Shown one piece after another: positions 59,521 through 64,000 of a DNA stretch of 64,000 nucleotides. This DNA is from Endocalyx cinctus (Eukaryota; Ascomycota; Sordariomycetes; Amphisphaeriales; Apiosporaceae): the NCBI GenBank assembly GCA_001600455.1, contig BCKC01000001.1:7623899-7687898 (forward strand). Direction: 5' to 3'. The notes under the pieces were generated by a model. It was given only the letters and a program-made list of their open reading frames with translations. It was not told where the DNA came from and ran no database searches. The stretch's first letter is position 1, and each line of letters begins with the position of its first letter. A program made the translations under genes and the position numbers.

Positions 59521-59591
59521 GCCCTAAGCCCGGGGTAAGACTTGGACCCGGGCTGCCGGGTTCAGCTAACCGCCATTGAACCACCCTCGGC
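59521..59591 (-). other. tRNA-like sequence with A- and B-box matches
   Basis: On the minus strand, TGGTTCAATGG fits the tRNA A-box and GGTCCAAGTCT is close to the B-box (GGTTCRANNCC). The spacing is about right for a short tRNA, but no 7-bp acceptor stem pairs and the anticodon arm is not convincing. It may be a decayed tRNA or the head of a tRNA-derived SINE. Confidence 0.3.
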
Positions 59592-60298
59592 AACTTTCCA
59601 TATCCCCTAATCAATTAAGACCTCGTTGCAACTCTACGATCACCTTTCTTCGACTCATACGGGGCCGAATATGATATTCCATGTTCGTGGCAATCGTTGG
59701 GGAGAGTTGGTACAAAAAAGAAGGCTGCTAGTATAGTATAATGAGATCATTTGGTTAAACCAGTGAGTCGGTTGGGAATGCTTTGGAAAGCGACTCACAA
59801 TCTATCTAAAATGGATAGAAAGTCTTCATATTGAAAGGATAAATTTCCAGAGAGGAGAGAAGAAACAAAAATATCATCCCAAGTTACAGAAATAGATGGG
59901 TATCAATTTCTCGAGTCTCGCCGAACTTAACCTTCGCCTGCTGTACATGTCCCTTGTGCGCTGCAAGTGAAAGCGATAACAAAACCCACACAAAAATCAA
60001 ATCCTGAAATTTATATGCCTCGCGCCCATGCTGTTCGAGTGTCCCATTCCTATCTGGCCTGTCTATTCGCCATCATGATCATGTTCATGTTTATGCCCGT
60101 GCTTTGCAAACATCGCTATATATATATATATATGATTGGACACCCTGCGCCCGTGAGTTTCAAACTTATACTGAGCGAAATAGAAGGATCGCTTTGATGA
60201 TCCTTATTGGAAAGATAATTCATCACCGAAGTATGCGTTGTTGTATTTGCTACTCCTTTCTTTTTTTCGGGACATTCCCCCGAATATTGTATTTCAAC

Positions 60299-60957
60299 TC
60301 AAAATCGATCTCGTCCGCTCGCGCTTGACCTCCTTTTCTTCTTCAGCATAAACGCATTTTGCTCCTCCTTCAACGTAACCCAAGCCCAGAACCAGAATAG
60401 AAATTCGATGAAGGCGAAAGCGAAGAAGACGCGATTGCGTAAGCCATCGCCACCGCTAGCAGTTCCATAGCTAGCGCTCACGAAAGGCACAGATGGGTGG
60501 GTGACGCCGGACGACAAGATGCTACGAGAGGCACTACGAGCCGATGTCGGGTGCGGTGTGGTGATATATGTAAACATGGCAAGCACGCTGAAGATCAAAA
60601 TACGTGCCGGGGCTTGGGCACCCCAGTAATGGATTAACCAAACTTCTTGAGGCATCGAGAGAGAGATCAGATCGGATATACCGACGAGGAAGAATATGAC
60701 GGCGAGGAAGGAGGATGCGGGCGATGGGGTGGAGAAATACGTCGTTTCGGGCTGGTTTATTATGCGGTCGTTAGTATCAATACTAGATAAATACCCAGGA
60801 GTGCAAACAGATGACTTACCATGCCCATGGACTCTCCAAGAACCCATACCAAGGCCTGGTCCGCGATGGTATTGGGATTGGTGAAAAAGAAGAAGGCCAA
60901 GGTGATGTGGAAGAGTGACAAGGAAGTCAATATAGTAGAAGCTGATATGAGAGCCAT
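60299..60957 (-). CDS. ILM1: ILM1-family membrane protein
   Basis: Exons: complement of 60299-60751 and 60820-60957; 196 aa, phase 0 junction with GTAAGT and ACCAG. The protein starts at MALISASTILTS and has about four membrane segments: residues 1-27, SSFLAVIFFLVGISDLISL, ARILIFSVLAMFTYI and VFFAFAFIEFLFWFWAW. A basic tail (KKKRRSSASGR) follows. The pattern matches the fungal ILM1 family (increased loss of mitochondrial DNA, PF10311), whose molecular role is unclear; yeast loss affects mitochondrial DNA stability. The overlapping long frame through 61036 is an intron read-through shadow. Confidence 0.85.
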
Positions 60958-61686
60958 CTTGACGAGATGAAGTGTCTTTGGGGTGCTCTGGTTGTGCGCA
61001 ACTCGTCAAACGCAATCTATTAAATCCGACGTTCAAAGGTTGGGAGGTGTGTTCTGCTATTTATCTACAAAGTAATATACTCTGAAGGAAAGGATTGGAC
61101 TAAGAGGTGGGGAAGTGACGGAGCGAGCTTGTCCATCTCATTCACCGTAAAAGCGCATGTGTCTGAAGCTTAGATGAAATAAAGGTGTGGTCTTGTGAGT
61201 TATGAATGAGTTGTCCGATTGGAAAAAGAGTGACAAAAGGCATGAATTTCCAACATAGGACACGACACCACACCTGACAGCTGACTTGTGACACAGGGGC
61301 TATTTATAGTGGAGTGCTTGTAGTACTTATAGCGTACGTTACGGCGGTAATACTACCTATAACAGGTATAGTATAGTGTGATCATTAAGCTAATCCAAGG
61401 TTTTCCAACCTGGTCCGTTACTACCGTCCCCATCTTTTAAGGTTATCTGTTATCGGCTCACCTAAGCACTGTATCTACAATAATATATGCATTAGCCACA
61501 CACCACGATCATAAGCCATAATATGTGGCTTGTCGATAAGCTTGATTCATGGAGGGGCATGGCACAGAGACCTCTAACATATGGATATAGATATAGATAT
61601 AGAGGGGTAGCTTCATTCAGATAGTACAGCAAATATACTACAACTATACGGTAAAAACCAACGTACTAATCTCGATAATATTAATA
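60958..61686. other. Divergent promoter region, ILM1 and CDC43
   Basis: 730 bp between two divergently transcribed genes. A GATATA microsatellite lies near 61584-61602. No gene and no clear regulatory site were seen. Confidence 0.5.
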
Positions 61687-63257
61687 ATGGTTCAAGAAAC
61701 GGATATGATTATAGACACAGCCCGCCACATCCGGTATTGGCAACGATGTTTTCGCTCCGTGCTCCCCCACCACTATACGAGCATGGACAGCATCCGTCTC
61801 ACGTTAGGATTCTTCATTCTCGCCGCCCTCGACCTCTTCTCCGAATCCGAAGATGCTAAAGAACCCTTGATAACTCCTCTCGAACGCAAAAATACTCGCG
61901 CATGGATCCTCTCCCTCCAACATCCCCACGGAGGCTTCTGCGGTTCGCCTCATCACGTCCTCCCTAAGCGATATACGAGTCGCTTCAATTGGGAGACAGA
62001 GACCGAAGTCCCGCGAGACCCAGAAAATGCTAATTTAGCATCCACATATTTCGCACTGCTAACGTTGGGTATCGTCTCAGCCGGGGACGGCGCCAACGCT
62101 TTCGAGGGTGTGAACCGTGTTGCGACTCTAAGGTGGCTGAAAAAACTGCAAAGAGATGACGGAAGCTTTGGAGAGCTGATCAACGAACATGGTTATATAG
62201 GCGGTGGTAAGGATATGCGATATTGTTACCTTGCCGCCACAATACGCTGGGCTCTAGGCGGTTCAGAAGACGGAGGCAAGGAAGACTTCGATGTCGATAA
62301 ATTAGTAAAATACATTAGGAAGGCGCAGACTTTCGACGGTGGTATGGCCGAGAGCTCGACACATGAAAGCCATGGTGAGGAATCCGCGCCTGCTTCTAAG
62401 TCACAGGCTTTATCTTCTGTACGGTATCTTAACCCGATTTTGAGCTAGGTGGTTACGCATACTGCGGTGTAGCGGCTCTATCGCTCCTCGACCTCGCAAA
62501 TCCCGACCCTCGCGCGACGAAAGACAATTACCTCCAAGCGGGTATCCCTTCCGTACCTGCGTTAATACGATTCCTCGTCAGTCGGCAATTTCCTTACACG
62601 GACCCGCCCGACGAAGACAACGAAGACTCAGATCCGAACACGGCGAATCACCCTCTTCCCGATCTCGACGCCCTTTCCCTCGACGACGATTCGTTATTAA
62701 TAGGATTTAACGGGCGTCCCAATAAAGTAGCGGACACGTGCTACGCGTGGTGGGCGGCCGGTGCCCTGACGCTACTCGGCGAGGGCGAGCTCATCGACCG
62801 GGCACCCGCTCGGCGATTCCTCCTCGAGAAGACGCAGCACTTAATCGGCGGGTTTGCCAAGCACCCGGGCGGCCCGCCTGATATCTACCACGCTTACATG
62901 GGTCTCGCCGCTTTGGGGACGATGGCTCTCTCTTCCTCCGAAAAAGCGGAGCGCGGACTCGGCGTCTTCGATCCTAGGCTGTGCGCCAGCGTCGGTGCGG
63001 GGCAAAGGATTAATAAAGCGAGAGAAACGCTACTCTCTCAGAAGGAAGAGAGTGAAGAAGAAGAAGAAGACAGCGAAGTGGAAAACGACGACTCCACCAG
63101 CAGCGAAAATTTGGAACGCAGCAAAGGCGTTGAAGAGGCGGTTAAGTCTCTCCAGAAGTATCAAAATTACTACAAGTCTCAGGGCAAGGACCCATATAAG
63201 GAGATGTTGAAATGGAATGTGCTGACAGGTGAAGGAATTCCTCCAGTACCGGAATAA
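61687..63257 (+). CDS. CDC43: Geranylgeranyltransferase type I beta subunit
   Basis: Exons 61687-62374 and 62449-63257; 498 aa, phase-1 intron (GTGAGG...AGCTAG). Prenyltransferase beta repeats are clear: SLQHPHGGFCGSP, LKKLQRDDGSFGE and IRKAQTFDGGMAE, then GGYAYCGVAALSLLD. Zinc ligands visible are D325 and C327 in ADTCYAWWAAGAL and H377 in IYHAYMGLAAL. The enzyme attaches geranylgeranyl to the CaaX Cys of Rho-type GTPases together with the shared alpha subunit (RAM2), in the cytosol. The protein is longer than most orthologues because of an acidic insertion near 62600-62700 and a Glu-rich stretch near 63040-63110. Confidence 0.9.
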
Positions 63258-63617
63258 TTAAGAAGAAGCGATGTCATAAATCTTGATGCATCTGGCTAAA
63301 TACCAACCTGTTTGATACATAAACTAGATGGGAACCAGATGTAGACGGTACAAACAAATGTAACACAAGACGCTATGCCTAATAGAGGAGACTGACCATG
63401 GCAATGTCAATGTCTATGTTCTTAGTGAAATACATTCGTGTAAGAATAGTTTTCGTATGTAATGGCAAAATATAAAATAAAATACCCATCGCAAGCGTCA
63501 GTTTAAGGCTAGTTAGAGAAAATATTGGCTTTGGCATTCAAAACTCTTCCGTATTATATTGCACCTAATATATCATTTAAACACAGCTTCACTTCTTGCA
63601 CGTATGTATTGCTCAAC
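63258..63617. other. Convergent intergenic spacer
   Basis: 360 bp between the stop codons of CDC43 and the TRAPP-like gene; probable 3' UTRs. Confidence 0.5.
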
Positions 63618-64000
63618 TCAAGCAACAATACTCCTCCCCCTTGTTACCATGCCCGACTCAACGTCTAGCACTAGCGGCCCACCGCCAGGTCCACTCGAGT
63701 CCAGACTGAGAGTGACGCGATTCCTATCGCCTATAATACGTACCGTCTCGCCGAGGTTTCTGTAGTCTGTTTCGAAGACGTTCTGTGATCCGCCGCCTAA
63801 CGGGTCAGGGTTTGGCGGCTGCATTCCACCTACGGGTGTGTTAATCCCCCCGCTTCCGGAAACATCCGAGGCACGGATTTCCCTGATATCGACGCTCGGG
63901 TATGGTAAATAGCCTTCGCGGAGTGGGATGAGTAGGATAGGGATCTCGGCTTCAGTGTCTAAGGTACTGCTGAGATCTAACGGTGATAATGATGAATCAG
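63618..64000 (-). CDS. C-terminus of a probable TRAPP-II subunit (TRS130/TRAPPC10-like)
   Basis: A frame is open from the window edge to a stop at 63618-63620 (127 codons visible). The product reads IPILLIPLREGYLPYPSVDIR, then a Gly/Pro-rich insert, then FETDYRNLGETVRIIGDRNRVTLSLDSSG. The pairing of a beta-sandwich strand (PLRxGYLPYPSVxI) with a DYRN...V...VTLSLD ending is how TRAPPC10/Trs130 and related vesicle-tethering subunits finish. The assignment is from pattern only. TRAPP-II activates Rab GTPases at the Golgi. The rest lies beyond base 64000. Confidence 0.55.
   Translation of the reverse strand, partial: DSSLSPLDLSSTLDTEAEIPILLIPLREGYLPYPSVDIREIRASDVSGSGGINTPVGGMQPPNPDPLGGGSQNVFETDYRNLGETVRIIGDRNRVTLSLDSSGPGGGPLVLDVESGMVTRGRSIVA

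Larger units (their letters stand above)
58323..60298. other. 2-kb spacer
   Basis: No intact gene is supported. The frame at 58503-58856 (117 codons) is basic, has no domain and is probably chance. The region includes a 12-bp inverted repeat pair (59366-59377 and 59482-59493), a tRNA-like sequence on the minus strand (about 59521-59591), and a TA run near 60115-60132. Confidence 0.45.

Overview
The window is nuclear DNA of a filamentous ascomycete. The evidence is short GT-AG introns (mostly 48-140 nt), Zn2Cys6 regulators, a GH16 enzyme with a CBM1, and fungal-type MIR1, ILM1 and CDC43 genes. A Sordariomycete is likely. The order is not certain, although recurrent TACCTAGGTA-type palindromes in AT-rich spacers remind me of Xylariales and relatives. 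Exon structures were built by hand by joining reading frames at consensus splice sites; almost every model closes in frame to a multiple of three.

Layout. 0-5 kb: the poly-Gln tail of a truncated + strand gene, then a seven-exon dynamin-like (SLIP-GC-type) GTPase on the minus strand. 5-16 kb: accessory genes, namely a secreted GH16 beta-glucanase with a C-terminal CBM1, a small secreted Cys-rich protein, a Zn2Cys6 regulator and a DUF2306-type membrane protein. 15.4-28 kb is gene-poor, with one aldolase of the DHDPS/NAL family at 21-22 kb and a single N at 23392. 28-34 kb: an RRM-like protein carrying a 4x9-residue repeat, and a chromodomain/AT-hook protein. 36.5-47.5 kb: a possible metabolic locus of an FAD-linked BBE-type oxidase, a secreted protein of unknown family, a divergently transcribed sulfatase and a second Zn2Cys6 regulator. 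47.5-54.5 kb is decayed sequence containing a truncated tubby-like gene that runs into an alcohol-dehydrogenase pseudogene. 54.5-64 kb is a denser, mostly housekeeping block: a YdeI/OmdA-domain protein, the mitochondrial phosphate carrier MIR1, a Rossmann/SDR-type protein, ILM1, the geranylgeranyltransferase-I beta subunit CDC43, and the C-terminal end of a probable TRAPP-II subunit.

How the genes may work together. The 36.5-47.5 kb genes could form a small catabolic cluster for a sulfated or oxidisable extracellular substrate, with its own regulator and a CGG/CCG-rich divergent promoter; this is inference from proximity. The most interesting observation is in the GH16 gene. Splicing its 281-nt intron gives a CBM1-tailed enzyme, while retaining the intron gives a protein ending in a hydrophobic tail that looks like a GPI-anchor signal. 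A second is the concentration of SUMO-consensus motifs (hydrophobic-K-x-E) in the RRM-like repeat protein (four in tandem plus one) and in the GTPase (three, at its two ends).
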